Shown: positions 34,845 through 47,100 of the stretch, piece after piece
How the letters are laid out: each line of letters starts with the position of its first letter
How positions within the stretch are numbered: position 1 is the first letter of the stretch
NCBI GenBank assembly: GCA_021234535.1
Contig: CM037836.1
Coordinates: 29,638,769 to 29,702,768 of the forward strand
Direction of reading: 5' to 3'
DNA length: 64,000 bases
DNA from: Stichopus chloronotus
Lineage: Eukaryota; Echinodermata; Holothuroidea; Aspidochirotida; Stichopodidae
Program-made: the position numbers and the translations under genes
Notes under the pieces: generated by a model
Told to the model about the DNA's origin: nothing
The model's database searches: none
What the model saw: only the letters and a program-made list of their open reading frames with translations

Positions 34845-37800
34845 CTTTGAAAGAAAAACAATTCAAATAAGGTTGCTGTAAAATTTTGTACTATATTACT
34901 TTCAACAGTTAAGAATAGAGACAGTTAATGCACTGAAATTGACTCAAAATGTTTATAAATGTATATAGTGATAGTTGTCAAGCTAGTAGCAGCTGACAGA
35001 TATTAACCAGCATTTGACATGTAGGGTAGATGGTTTTGCTCACATTAATAAGGAATGTGCATGTTCTTAGCCTCAGTCACGCATGAGACAAACTTCCCAG
35101 TGTCGTATCCATGGTCAGACATTTACTCTTCTTTAGGGATCCTTTTCAGAGTTTGAGATCACGAAATGCAGTGTGTGAACTGTGACACTAAGCCTTGGCC
35201 CAAGGTGACCACAGATTAATGGGGAACAAAATACTAGAATGATTGTAATACTGCTCTAAACTCTGGATGCCCACTGCTACATACAAATGATGCAGTTATG
35301 CTGTATTCATTCAGTTAAGTTCTGCAGATGGCACTCAAAGTCAAACTTAGAACCCACACTTGAAAATTACAGGAGGCACAGTACCCTTTTTTATCTGTGC
35401 AGTTTTTATGTCATTCAAGCATCTTTTTCTATACATTCATGGACAAATAAACCAGTTTAGAATTAAGACCCCACAAGCAATCTACAACACAACTTAACAT
35501 GGCTGGGTAAAATGCCAAAGTATTGATGTACAGAACAGTGCACCTTATTCATCAATTGATTCAGAACTTTGGTAACAGGATTTCAGAGATAGTATGACAA
35601 ATGCAAAGAACAGGTAGGTGCTGTAACTATTTGTGCTTTTGCCAACGGGAGATTAAGAACAGGATCCAACAACAATGCAGTAAAATTGATCTGCCCTGAT
35701 ACAACCTTGCTACTTTTTAATGTTTAGTATGTGACGTGATGGACGACAGCAGTGCCACTTGAAGCAATCAAGTTTGGCAACTGGGAGGTCCAGAGTTTGA
35801 TCTCTGGCCAAGCCTCAGCAAGGTGGGTTTACACTCACGAGCAATCAACAGTTCTTCCATCTGACATGACCTTGTGAAAGGAAGCAACATTTCATCTAAA
35901 ATTGTTGAGTTGAAAGCTATCCAACATGAAGTTGTTATAAACAAGCTGGAGGCTTCTTCCACATCTGTAATTGCTTAGTGTCATTAAACATTGTTTGAAT
36001 TTTCTCATGTAAAGTTTTTCTTGTGCACATGTGCATTGGTTGTTCCCGTGTACTGTACACATAAAGGTAACGTAATTTTTAACTATAAATGCAGAAAAAT
36101 AGACCTACTGCACAAGTGTATTATGGATTTATGTAAAGCATTTGATGACAATTCTAGATTGTTGCTTCTGGTTTAAGGATTGATCACATACAGTAGGTAC
36201 AATATTATGTACAGTACTGTATATTAATTAGCTCCCAATAAGGTGCTATGTACTTTATTGTCAATTTGATTCTTCTAAAAACTGCATTAGTCTTCAAGAT
36301 GATAAATACCACACTTTGTAACTGGGAGTCACTGTATGACCCATAAGTGTAACAACATCCAAATAACTTTTAACCATAAATGTAAGAATTTTTAATCATG
36401 CATGCAATAATCTGATCCAAGCATGTAATTGTTAACCATAAGTGAGATCAATTCTAGAAATGCCAAAAATTAGACTGGGTGACCTACTGACTTCTGACCC
36501 ACATTTCAGCAAATTTCCTCTTTAGTCTGAGTTGTTTTTTTTTTTAGTTGTTTTTTTTTTTAGATGCATGCATGATGTCTGATGCAACACAACTCTTGCT
36601 GTCATGTATAGCCATATGTTTTGTTAGATACAGTAGATGTGGCCAGGGTAACAACATACATGGCATTGATTGATTGCATTCGGGATCAGCCCACTGCCTT
36701 TGCAGAACTAGGGAAATCATACACATGTTTTAATTCTTATTGCTTTAAAGTGGGGGGATACAGTGGTACTCAAAAAAATTGAGGCCATCCAACAGTGACA
36801 TCTTGTATTCTAAAACTATTGTTGCTACAAAGTATATTCCCATGCAGTTATAATTCCATTTCAGGTTTCAATTGATTTCAATCAAACACTGTACCCTTGC
36901 CTTCTAAGGTGGGAGACCCTTTAAATATTATCCTCCACAAGACTGCAATGGCTCAAGTTATACAAGAAAGGAAAAATGTTAAGGTCACTAGCTCCCCCTC
37001 CCCTTATGTGCATATTATGATAACTTCAAAGCAAATATTACCCCAGATTACCTCCCCACTAACTCAAACACTGACTATATTACCATACTGACTATAGCCA
37101 TCCTCCTTCCAAGTATGAAATACTGTACAGTATCCATAAAAATACAAACCAGAATGATATGAAACAGTCACACACTGAATAAATGAAGTCCAACACAGTT
37201 GGTGGAGCCCTTGTTCTGTGAGGCAAAACAGTTCTGCTTTCAATGTTTGTCATAATGTACATTCTGCCTGTTCCTTGGTTCCTTCATTTCATTTCTAACT
37301 ACATCTTTGGAGAAGAAAGAAGTAAATGCAACTGTTTGATTTTTTGAGATTTCCTGATCATATTTAGGGAAAACTGCACTCTAATGAAGATGTTTCCGAG
37401 TTGAATAATCCTTAACATTTCAGTCACTTCCGTTGGATTTGTGTTAAATGATGTTACATGAGAAAGTCTTTTGTCTGACAGAGTTAGCCCTGAGCACAGG
37501 ATCTGCTGGCCCAAGCTTAAATCTGGACTGCTTGCATACCTATTGTACATAACAGTAATTTTCACTCTTAAACAGTTCTTCTTACAGTTTAACACCCAAG
37601 TTGTACCAGACAGACCCATTCCATTGGTCACATCCTGTCTCACTGACCCACTTTTGTTTGTCTTAAACACAAATTTCCAACAAGGCAAGATGCTTTGGCC
37701 TTGGTCATAATGGCATTTATGAGTAAAAGTTGACACACACCAACAAAGTTGCTACTCACTGCCAAAAATACGCCCCAAAACAAAGTCTTCCACAGTCCAA

Positions 37801-38786
37801 CAAACTCACCCCAATGTAAATTCACCTCCTACTATTCAGACAAACCACCCTAGTAAAAGTAGACAGCTTTGCAGTGTTTATGTTCATTGATATTCTGATG
37901 ACATGAATCTTAGGGTGCAACTTGTAAATTCAACACTGGCAACTGTGTGGAAGCAACTGCTCAATTTGTTTCAATCTCTGTGTAAATTCCCTAAATGTAA
38001 TTCAAAACAGCTCTTGTAGGCAACTGTATGGCCATGTTTATTTGCAGTGTTCACACAATTGTTATTCATTCGCTGTTCACCTATTTTTATAAAAAAATAT
38101 TGCAGTTCTTCAGTTTGTTAATTGTTTCAGTGCTGTCCCAGAAAAATACAATTATCTGACCATGGAAATTTGAATGCTACCAGTGCCATTTCCAATAAAG
38201 TGTTTCCCGATTACACCAAGTTATAGTTAAGTTTAGTAGGAACAGGATCAGGAGGGACAATTAAGTCCCCTACATGTTTGACTTTTTGATAGCAGAATTC
38301 TCAACTGGTTCTACTCTTTAATTGACAGCAAATTCAAAAGATGGCAAGTAGCTCATATAACACAATGATGATCTATTTACACATGTGGAGGAATTTTAGA
38401 CAGGCTGTGGGTGGGACTAGACATTAAAAGATTGGGAAAATTGAAACTGTCTGGGGTGATGAGTTTTTGTGTTTAAGTTTCATTGCAAAAATTTTGTCAC
38501 AGTATAATCACCAACTATAAAGTAGACCTTGGATTTTCACATAGTCGGCTAATACTCACTGGTTAAGTTGCTGTAGTGTTTCTCGTTGTTGAATCTCATC
38601 ATCCTCAAATTCTGGATTGATACTTTGGCCTACGTGCTCTTTCATTTTCTTCATTTCTTGGTTAAACACAGCTTCAGGGATGTCATCTTTCTGTCGATAA
38701 CCTCTATTTGATCCAAGACTGTGAGGTGAAAGACTTGCATAGTGCCTACTAATGCCAAACAAATAATATCTCCATGAAAGTAACAT
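34172..38786 (-). CDS. NGRN: Neugrin, mitochondrial ribosome/RNA assembly factor (2 exons, complete)
   Basis: Exons are 38786-38560 and 34844-34172, joined in phase 2 across a 3.7 kb GT-AG intron. Together they give 900 nt and 299 residues, close to human neugrin (291, from memory). The core at residues 101-150 has RTLTWDSIDKIRFLR, HPEEWSISQLAASFEVS and TIKKVLKSKY, which fits the neugrin/Rrg9 family. The C-terminus carries the second hallmark, GREFYDSDGEFLFKI. The N-terminus, MLLSWRYYLFGISRHYASLS, is basic, hydroxylated and free of acids, so it fits a mitochondrial targeting peptide. The human protein supports 16S rRNA stability and mitochondrial translation; a matrix role here is inferred. 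The middle (about 150-260) is acidic and low in complexity. The gene faces away from DCP2. Confidence 0.9.
35735..35990 (+). mobile_element. tRNA-derived SINE, copy 3
   Basis: Same block order as copy 2: GGCAACTGGGAGGTCC, TTTGATCTCTGGCC, CCATCTGACATGACCTTGTG, CATCTAAAATTGTTGAG, then TTGCTTAGTGTCATTAAAC. Inside the NGRN intron. Confidence 0.63.
38225..38275 (-). mobile_element. LINE 3' UTR fragment (hairpin end)
   Basis: Carries CAGGAGGGACAATTAAGTCC, nearly the same 20 nt as at 3378-3399, flanked by the same AGTTTAGTA-type tail. No RT coding remains. It lies inside the NGRN intron. Confidence 0.5.
38290..38465 (-). repeat. Dispersed repeat copy, inverted, adjoining a LINE end
   Basis: The reverse complement matches 58450-58625. 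It lies directly beside the LINE 3' hairpin at 38250, so the family may be LINE-linked. Confidence 0.45.
38560..38786 (-). CDS. NGRN: NGRN exon 1 (targeting peptide)
   Basis: Begins at the ATG ending at 38786 and runs through SPHSLGSNRGYRQKDD and EFEDDEIQQRETLQQLN to donor CA/GTGAGT (phase 2). The likely mitochondrial presequence is the first 25 or so residues. Confidence 0.82.
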
Positions 38787-39127
38787 GACTGGTTTTGTAA
38801 TACTACGTTATCAGGTTATACGCCAAGAGTTATGTTCAAGTTTATTTGAATAATTTCTGTGCTATATAGAGAAGAAAATAAACTTCTTACGCTGATCTTT
38901 TCTTTTTCTTTATGGTTGGAAGATTCAATTCTAACTGCACATTTTCGTGGAATTGCTACTCTGCGCGTAATCGCTCCGCGAGAACAAGTTACATTATTGG
39001 CAATACCATTTACCAAATTGTGCAGTACACTTGCATAAACGTAATCAACGAAACGTTGGTCAGTGCCCGAGAGTTTTCTTGTCGAACAGTATCACCAGTT
39101 CTCAGTATTGCAACCACTTGATCTTAA

Positions 39128-39164
39128 GGCAAAGCAAAGCAAGGCAAGGCAAAGCAAGGCAAAG
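39128..39164. repeat. AAGGC/AAAGC microsatellite
   Basis: Pentanucleotide-like repeats of AAAGC and AAGGC just upstream of NGRN. Confidence 0.7.
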
Positions 39165-42100
39165 TTTTATACACAGAGACCATGTGTTAGGCTTCCAATG
39201 TCATAGGCTTTTGATGGTGCCACCACTTGTGCAAACCCTGAGAAGATAAAAAATATACGGTAGGTTATAAGTAACGTGAGAGGGAGAAGCGTCAACTATA
39301 CCCACATAAGTAGGCTGTAACACACCTTATGACCGAGATCACAACTTACTGTATACATACCCTCCCCCGGTTTCCAAGAACATAGGCGTATAAATCCGCT
39401 TTGGGGGAGGAGGAGGGGGGGGGGGAGACCAAACGTCCGGATCATTTTTCTTTCTGGCAACGATGCCATTTTTCTGGCAGAGCGGTAACCTGACAAATAA
39501 TTGCGAAAATAAGGAATTCAAGAAAAAAAGCGGAGCATTCAAAGGGGGAAATTCTAGAGAAAGTTACTAGGGTCAAACTGAACCGAACGATGGTGTCATC
39601 TTTCAGAAGTTTTCTACGTTGTATTGCATTTGGCTTCATCGAAGTTATAATAATTGCAAAGTTCGTATTCAGTTGTTCATTCATTGATAATAATTTAGTC
39701 AGTCATTCAATGATAGACGGAAGTGACTTATCCTTTCCAATTTTCCAGGAACCTTTATTTTTCATGAAATTTCTCCGACCTAGTTCTCGCTCGAGCTTGG
39801 TCCCGTCTTTAGCTCTTTCCCATAGGCTAGTGTTCAACAATTCCTCTGTATGCTACTCACAAACTGATATGGTGACACTTCGCCCGTGTCATTACTCCTT
39901 TCCCCTTTCTTCAACCCTGGGACTTCCCCCTCAATCCTTGACTGAAATCTGAACAAAACCATACGTAAATTGACAAGGCCAGGGAGACAGGGAAATGCCA
40001 TTTCCTGCAAAACAGGTCGAGGGGGATTCATTTTGCTCAGTATACGCTATGCTCCAATCAATATTTGACACTTCCGTGTCGCCCCATCTGTCCCTCACAT
40101 AAACCTCCATTCATCCCCTCCACTAAACCTTCATGTCAAAAGGTTGACATAAAGGAGGGGGCGGGGTGTCACTACGACTGAATAAAATATTTCTGGGAAT
40201 ACCACAATCTCACTGATCTGATCACCGGAAAATTTTGCCTTTTCTTGATTTTGTTCCTGTGGACCCCTGTGTTCAATGCTGGAACATGCACCTGAGAACA
40301 CCCGCTAAGCGTTTTTTTATTTTTTTTATTTTTGCCATCTTGGGGTTTGCAAAGCCAACATTTTTCTTCTGTGCTCCGCCCCTATTCATGGTGGCACTCC
40401 GCCTAGATGGTTCTGACTTCACTTAATTCCCTCTCCCGGGGGATGGAGGTATGATAAGTTAACTGAGTTGGGGAGAACTGGTAGGCCTAAACTGAGGAGT
40501 GGGGGGGGGGGGGGACTGGGAAATTGCCGAACTGCACGAGTGTGATGTTATGACATTGAAAACTAAGACGAAACAGATTAACAACACAATTGAAACAAGG
40601 TGTTCATAAAGATGTGGAATCGTTGGTTCAATGTTCCGGTTGGCCATACATGCGCCTGCTGATTTATGAGCAGTGTACGAGACTGTAGCCACGGAATAGA
40701 ATCGATCGGCAGAGGCATTGGCAATACGAATCCGGGAAATGTCGATCAAAACATTGGATATTAATGAGTCATGGATTCTAGAGACTATGTTCCTCTATTT
40801 TTTTTCAGTCATAATGCTGAATTAAGAAAAAAATAAATCCCCCAAAGCACTGGTTGTCAATGTCAACTAAAGTTATTGTCAATACGAACCAATAATCTGT
40901 CATATTACTATTTAAAAGTACGGCAATTCTACTGCTTTAAGTATTTAAATTCTACTACTTAAAGGTACGTCATTTTCACTTTTTTTTGATAAAGTTGGAA
41001 ATGCTTCAACACGGGGGATGAAACAATTTTTTGTACTGCCCGGGGGTTTCCCCTATAAAGAATTCTTATCGGGTCTGCGTCCCTTCGGGGCATTAGATAT
41101 TTTTCAACCACCTGAACCCAATTTTCATTTTTATTTTCAATGTTAAAATGGATCATTCTCTACCAATGCAAAAGTGGAATCTAAAGGCATGTTCAGCACC
41201 CCTCTTCCCCTGCTATTTGGCAACTTTTCCGAGAGTAAATTAAATCAGGATGAATCATTCATTGTGATGATTCTTGTATCATCTTATCAAATCATCTGAT
41301 ATACCATTTTTCATACGTTGATATTTATCTCATTAGGCCTAATTGAGAAATTGCAGGCATGAGATTCCTTTTTGCAGACTGGATACATGCAGCTTGCATG
41401 GAATACTCGGGAAGTGCAGTTTTCAGGAACCTGGAGGATTTAAAAAACCAAACAAATTCTCGTATGCTCCGCGCCAACTGATGGCAGCGCTCCGCTTAGC
41501 TATACCCCTCCAATACTTTTTAACCTTTATTTTTGGTTCATAGGTGTATGTGTCAAAGAAAATCAATTTTGCAATATGATTTTCAAACATCACAGGAAGG
41601 CAAACATGATCCCTTCTAGGCAATGTGGGAAGGGGGGGGGGGTGGGGGTGACCGAGAGTCCCTTTCAACCTCTCCTTATGCCTCCTGGGTTCATCAGTGG
41701 ACTGACTGATTTGAAATGCTGGCTTAAGTCTTGGTAGGGCAACACCACTCCTCTTGTAATCCTTCCATAATACGGTGGTCACAAATAGGGAAGATGAGTC
41801 GATTTTGTCTCCTTACAAAAAAAAATGGCTAGGCCCATCCATAATAACACCTAATTTTTATATTGGAAAAAAGTCATTTATTAATATGTTATTTGCTGAA
41901 TGATAACCAAGGGCTCACTTTGAAAGGAAACATGGCTAATGACCACGCTATGAATTTATTGAGATGACCACTGACAATTACAATCCTAAGAAAAGTTTGT
42001 CGCAATCTACCAGAATTTCTTCAAAAGTATAGTAGTTAACTGCCGTTATCCTGATCGATTTCAGTGGATTGATTTCATCATTATCTAGTTTAGTAGCCAG

Positions 42101-42334
42101 CCGATTTTTTTCCTGGCCCACATTACCAATGGGGAGCGCTCGGGGACTTCGACCCCACAGTAGCCACGCCACTGCCCCCCCCCCCCCCCATATATTTTTT
42201 CTTCGTTCTATCGCTACGAATTATGCAGTTATTTGACTTGACGCAATTTCGAGTCCAGGAAAATTGACAACTGTACCAGTTCAAAGCGAGCTCCTTTGAG
42301 TGTTGCATGGGTACTAGTAAAATAGGTTTTTGTT

Positions 42335-42385
42335 TAGTTTATTGAGTAAAGGGTCAGAACGGACAATGTCCTCATAAAAAAAAAA
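42335..42385 (-). mobile_element. LINE 3' UTR fragment (hairpin end)
   Basis: GTTTAGTTTATTGAGTAAAG then GGACAATGTCC, a short perfect hairpin. It is equivalent to the 3' ends near 3384 and 38250. Confidence 0.42.
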
Positions 42386-42654
42386 ATCCTAAAAGGGCAG
42401 AGATCCTCAAACCCAAAACAATGACTATTTTTGTTTGGTAAAGAAAACACAGACATGTTCTTATTTTTGTTTGCGGTGCGAAAATTGCGAATGAGCTTCT
42501 TGGAACTTCATAAATGAAGATAAGATCATCCGCTTGTTCTTTTTGGTCGTTTCTTTCAGTTGAAAAAAAAAAATTAAGGACCATGTGGGAATGAAAGGAG
42601 TGAACGGACAAACCCCTAACCAAACCCTGCTTAACAACCTTAAATTAGTTGTAA

Positions 42655-42760
42655 AGCTATTGTCAAGCTAGAGCTTCTCTGCATATTCGAATTTGCTGTC
42701 AATTAAAGAGCCGAACCAAAATGGCTTGGGGTGATGAGTGACTGCATTTAAACCACTCTG
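42655..42760 (+). repeat. Dispersed repeat copy (GGGTGATGAG family)
   Basis: Shares GAGCTTCTCTGCAT, GTCAATTAAAGAGC and CTTGGGGTGATGAGTGACTG with 58560-58680. Confidence 0.48.
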
Positions 42761-43314
42761 AGCCAAGAAGTTAGGAAGCACACTGATTTTATTGTGAATT
42801 TAGGCAATGATAGTCTCTCCGTCGTGTAACGATTATTGGCAAAAAAAAAATACTAAAAGATAACTAGGCTATAACCATGATCTTAAGAATCTGAATCAGA
42901 CAATTAAGCAAGCAATGGAGAGACACATAAAATGGCGTTTGCATGAATCGATATATTATAATTCCTGTCAGCTATCCCATCCCAGAATTGTAGACGTTAA
43001 TGAACTCGGTTCATTGATCTTCAGATATACCACATTGCACATAATGAGGCAATGTAGACCGTGAAGATGGCCGGCATATTCCATACAATTTACAGGGAAA
43101 AAAAAAGTTACCAGTAATCTGCTTATTAAGGGATGAAAATAAAAATGAACTTTAAACTCATCTACTAGCTCATCTACGATTACATTTATGCACTAGTTCT
43201 GTAAGTCTGGATAGTGATTACCGTAATTATTGAACTCCTATGACGCAGGATGTAAAACCTTGTAGAACTTATATACTACTCTGTAATCGAGTTTTAAAAG
43301 CACAATTATTTAAG

Positions 43315-43735
43315 TTTAATTCATTTTAGTAAAAGAGGAGCCAGAAAGGACAATACCCTCAAAAAGCGACTCTGAAAGAGACGGACAACCCTATTTACCC
43401 AAAAATCTACTCAGAATCTCCCACACTACTGTAAAAATATTTGTTAAGGGCATTCTTAAAGGCATAACACGTTAAAACATGGAAACAGACTCGGGCAGAC
43501 TATTCCATGCATCCTCAATTCCCTGTTAGAAGAAGAGTTTTCTAACATCCAGCTTATACCGCGCATCCAGTTTTTAGCTTTAGTACTCTCTAGAATTCAC
43601 TGATTCCTTAAAAAAAGTATTGAAAACTAAATATCAACATCATGAAACAAAATTTGAGGCAGATCACCTCTAAGCTCAAGAGATGCAAGATCATTAAAAT
43701 ACTTTTTATCTGTGATCATGGAACTGTAATCAACC
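43315..43735 (-). mobile_element. Second LINE 3' fragment, degenerate RT tail
   Basis: The minus strand reads LDVRKLFF, EDAWNSLPESVSMF and, after a frameshift, FKNALNKYF, with stops between. The upstream piece DLASLELRGDLPQI resembles the preceding RT block. The 3' UTR contains a weak GGACAAT hairpin at about 43345-43365. It lies about 300 bp upstream of the DCP2 ATG. Confidence 0.6.
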
Positions 43736-43737
43736 AA

Positions 43738-43986
43738 TTATCTGTGGTTATGTGAAATATTTAAAGTCTTAGCTGACAAAGACAATGGTGTGTAAAGGTC
43801 ACCGTATAATACGTATTTGGGGCTTTCCCCAACTTGTGAAAAGTCCGTGAATGCGGATCTTGTGAAATGTTTAGTCACAGTGGAATTCCCGTTTTCATCA
43901 GTCACACTTGCCAGTTTGAAATAAACAAGGTCATTGAAACCGTCCAGAAGAAGACTTACAGCAGCTGCTGTCCTGAAACTGAACAC
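43738..43986 (-). other. Open reading frame of unknown nature, 57 bp from the DCP2 start
   Basis: An 82-codon minus-strand frame reading SLLLDGFNDLVYFKLASVTD and KHFTRSAFTDFSQVGESPKY. The composition looks protein-like. It runs into the LINE fragment at 43735, so it may be transposon-derived. I do not recognise it. Confidence 0.3.
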
Positions 43987-44042
43987 TAATTTCTTTGCTC
44001 AGTTGGAAGAACACTAAACTTTTGCGGAATAGATTGTGTAGG

Positions 44043-44113
44043 ATGGCGTCTGAAAGTATCTCTAACGTTAGTAAAAGTGTAATCCCACAGCAGGTTTTGG
44101 ACTCTCTCTGTAG
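44043..44113 (+). CDS. DCP2: DCP2 exon 1
   Basis: [20 protein letters not shown] followed by SLC, ending in phase 2 at [18 protein letters not shown] is the conserved start of the DCP2 box A domain. No in-frame stop was seen in the roughly 30 nt before the ATG, so a slightly earlier start cannot be excluded. Confidence 0.88.
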
Positions 44114-47100
44114 GTAAGTAGCACGACATTCAAGGTTATTTTGTTAGGGTCGTGGATCAAAAGCACATTCTTCATTTTATAGTGATTATAATATTGATAT
44201 TATAAAATCAACATTATCTGTTCATTTATTCATTCAGGAGAAGATTTACTAAAGATATTATTCAAAGGTATTAATTATATTGGCACATACTGTATCATAT
44301 TATATTTTCAGATATATAATGTGATCCATTCTCAAAGAGTTGTACTGGAGTACTAACAATGTCATTCTTTAAGTAAGCTAATAAACTTAAAAGCCTGTAA
44401 ATGTTTCTGTCTGTTTTCTTTTCTGTTTTCTTTTCTTTTGCAGGGAGCCTTCCTCATTGTTGAGCCTCTTGTGTCTTTTGGGGGCATACATCCTTTCACA
44501 TTTGTACATATTCTCATTATGAAACAATTCAATTCAATCGTGAAAATTGTATGTCTGTCTGAATGGAAATAAAGTTTTTCCTAAAAGCATAGTATTCACT
44601 TCATGTTACTCAGTACCATTCATTTATGCCATTTCTTGATAATTCATTCTTTTCATACTGTGTGCCTATGACAAATCAGATTCCAAAACAAAAGTTGGCA
44701 AAGTAGTCATGTGAGTGTTCATCAGATATGGTGAATTAGTGGACATTTATGAACAACAAGAGTGTGTACTTAGCGAGATTGTGGCATGCATGAACATGTT
44801 TTTGTCAATATTCTTTCATTTACTTTTGGGTGTGAAGAGTTGTAACTTGGAAAAACATTCAACATGGATTCTGCATGAACATGTTCAGGGCTGCATGAAC
44901 AGTTTTCTCTGGCAGATGTATCTAATAAGAAAGTGCAAGAGTGTTTTGCTCTTACAGACAATATGGGTTCATGACTTTCTTCAAGTGATGTGTACAGTTT
45001 AAGCAGATTTTTATTCCATATTCTTTTATCACTTATCTTTTCAGTCGCTTCATTTTGAACATTCCAACAGAAGAAAGTTCAGATTTGATCAGAGCCTTCT
45101 TTCAGATTGAGCTTGCACACTGGTTTTACATCGACTTTTACAGAGTTGAGCAACAGAACCTACCAAACCTCGGCATTCGAGAATTTGCTCGCATAAATAT
45201 CCTTTGATTGTCAGTATAGATACTGATCTTTAATTCTGTACTTACAAGTAGACTAAACATGGCATCATTAGTATCAGAATTCTTAATCTTTTTAAGTCTT
45301 TCACAAATTAAGCACACACTTGAGTGCTGGAGAATTTGTGAACAATTAAATGTGATTTTTCAATTCAGTCCTGATGGCACTTTTTTACAAAACATGCATG
45401 CATGGAAGCTGTTTCAAAGCCAAGTCCAGTGCTTGCTTTTGTTTATCTGGGGCTGCTCAATGTGGGCATATACCCGTATTTCAGAGTCAAATTGTGAATT
45501 CAAATGTCAGATATTTTCAAAACTAATCTTTTTGGAATATCAAGATTAGTATGTGCTGTATACTTAGAGTATGCTGTTGCTAATTGTTTTCTTGGCACTT
45601 GGTTATCATTCATGTTGTTTTCTGTGTTCTCTATTAAGTGTTGGCCAGTAGCCAAGTATATTTTTAAAGACGATCATCTTGTTCAGGTGTAAGCTGCGTC
45701 AGTGGGTGGCACTTTTTGTAGAATGTAAAGGTAATGCATACATTCAAATTGAAGTTTAAATGTTCATTCAAAATAAGTTTTCTTAACTTTTAGTCACTTT
45801 TCAATCATTGCCCATCCTTGCTGGAGCATGCGGATAATGTTGACGAGATCCATGCAGCATGGAAAGAATACAAGAAAAACGTACCCACATATGGAGCCAT
45901 TCTTCTAGATGAGAAGATGCAGTATGTAAGTAAACTGCACGTACTGATTTGTGTCAGTGTTATCACATGTGATACCATCTCCATGAAATTATCCCTGAAT
46001 CTCATTTCAAATGTCCTGTTACAATAAGTATTCAGAGTATCGCATAGTGCTGCCAGTGCCAGGTGTTACCCTGCTTCTAGATGAGCTCCTAGCTGAAATT
46101 TGATCTTTTAAGATCCAGTTCAGTGGACGTTAGTACCCCTGCTTCTAATCACTCTTGTGTGGTAGGACTGTACCATAGACAGGGTTGTTTGATTTAAATC
46201 CAGACAATAAAAATCTAGATCAAAGTCATGATTTTAATGAAAAAACATCACAATTTCAATTTATTTATTTAATTAGAATCAAGCAATCTAATTTAAATCT
46301 CTGATTTAAATAATGATTTTTAAAAAAAATAGAAAAAAAATCACCAACCCCAACCATAGCCAAGATTTCAAACACACCCAAGAAATACAGTCAGCTAAAT
46401 TATAACGTGTGTATTTCGTAATGCTTAACAACATCTTTCATGAGAAACACATGCTTCCTTAAGTTGCGTGTGCCATAACCATGTGTCAGAAATTCAACAC
46501 AGATTTGCATCAGTTATGTTGGAATGAAATATGGGCTGTAGGTACAATTGCCAATGAAAGTATCCTCTTCAGCATTCAGTGCATGTTGCCATGCGGTATA
46601 CTTCAGGTGCAAACACCAAGTGGTAATCGTGGTCTATTGTAAACTAACCTCTTTCCTTCAAACCTGAGTCATTGCTTGGCTGACATGATTCGGAAATTTC
46701 AGGTAATTTAAAAATTTCCATATTCATCTGCTTCTGTTTTGTTTCATCTAAAGTTCAGACAAGTCTAAACCGATGCACAGTACACCTATACTTAAGTTTC
46801 ATCATAATTGTAATTTTCTCATTTTGCTTCAACTGAATGCAGATTCTTATGGTACAGAGTTTCCTCTCAAGAACCAGCTGGGGCTTTCCAAAGGGGAAAG
46901 TAAACAAAGATGAGAAGCCAGATCAGTGTGCCATTAGAGAGGTGAAGATGTTCACTTCATTATGCATGGAAAGATAAATTGTAATGGACCCTCTCAAAAT
47001 CAAGAAAGGGAATAGTCTCTTTATGTAACTCAGAGTCCGAGATGGTTTATATATCAAATCAGCTTCTGGGAACTTGTTGTGTTTGTATGCATAAAAGTTG

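Larger units (their letters stand above)
38787..43314. other. Repeat-rich region upstream of NGRN
   Basis: The likely NGRN promoter and 5' UTR lie at 38790-39120. Beyond is an AAGGC-type microsatellite at 39128-39164. G/C runs follow at 39401-39426, 40501-40515, 41633-41650 and 42175-42190. Two related repeat pieces near 40370-40410 and 41460-41515 share GCTCCGC...ATGG(T/C)...CTCCGC. No gene is recognised. Confidence 0.45.

Noticed and set aside
38891..39016. Possible extra upstream coding exon of NGRN (SSNHKEKEKIS, donor GTAAGA)
   Set aside because: The join to an acceptor before 38786 gives the wrong phase for the NGRN frame. At most it is a 5' UTR exon.
41423..41782. 119-codon minus-strand ORF
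   Set aside because: Proline-rich stretch created by G-runs, with repeat-like similarity to 40370-40410; treated as repeat.
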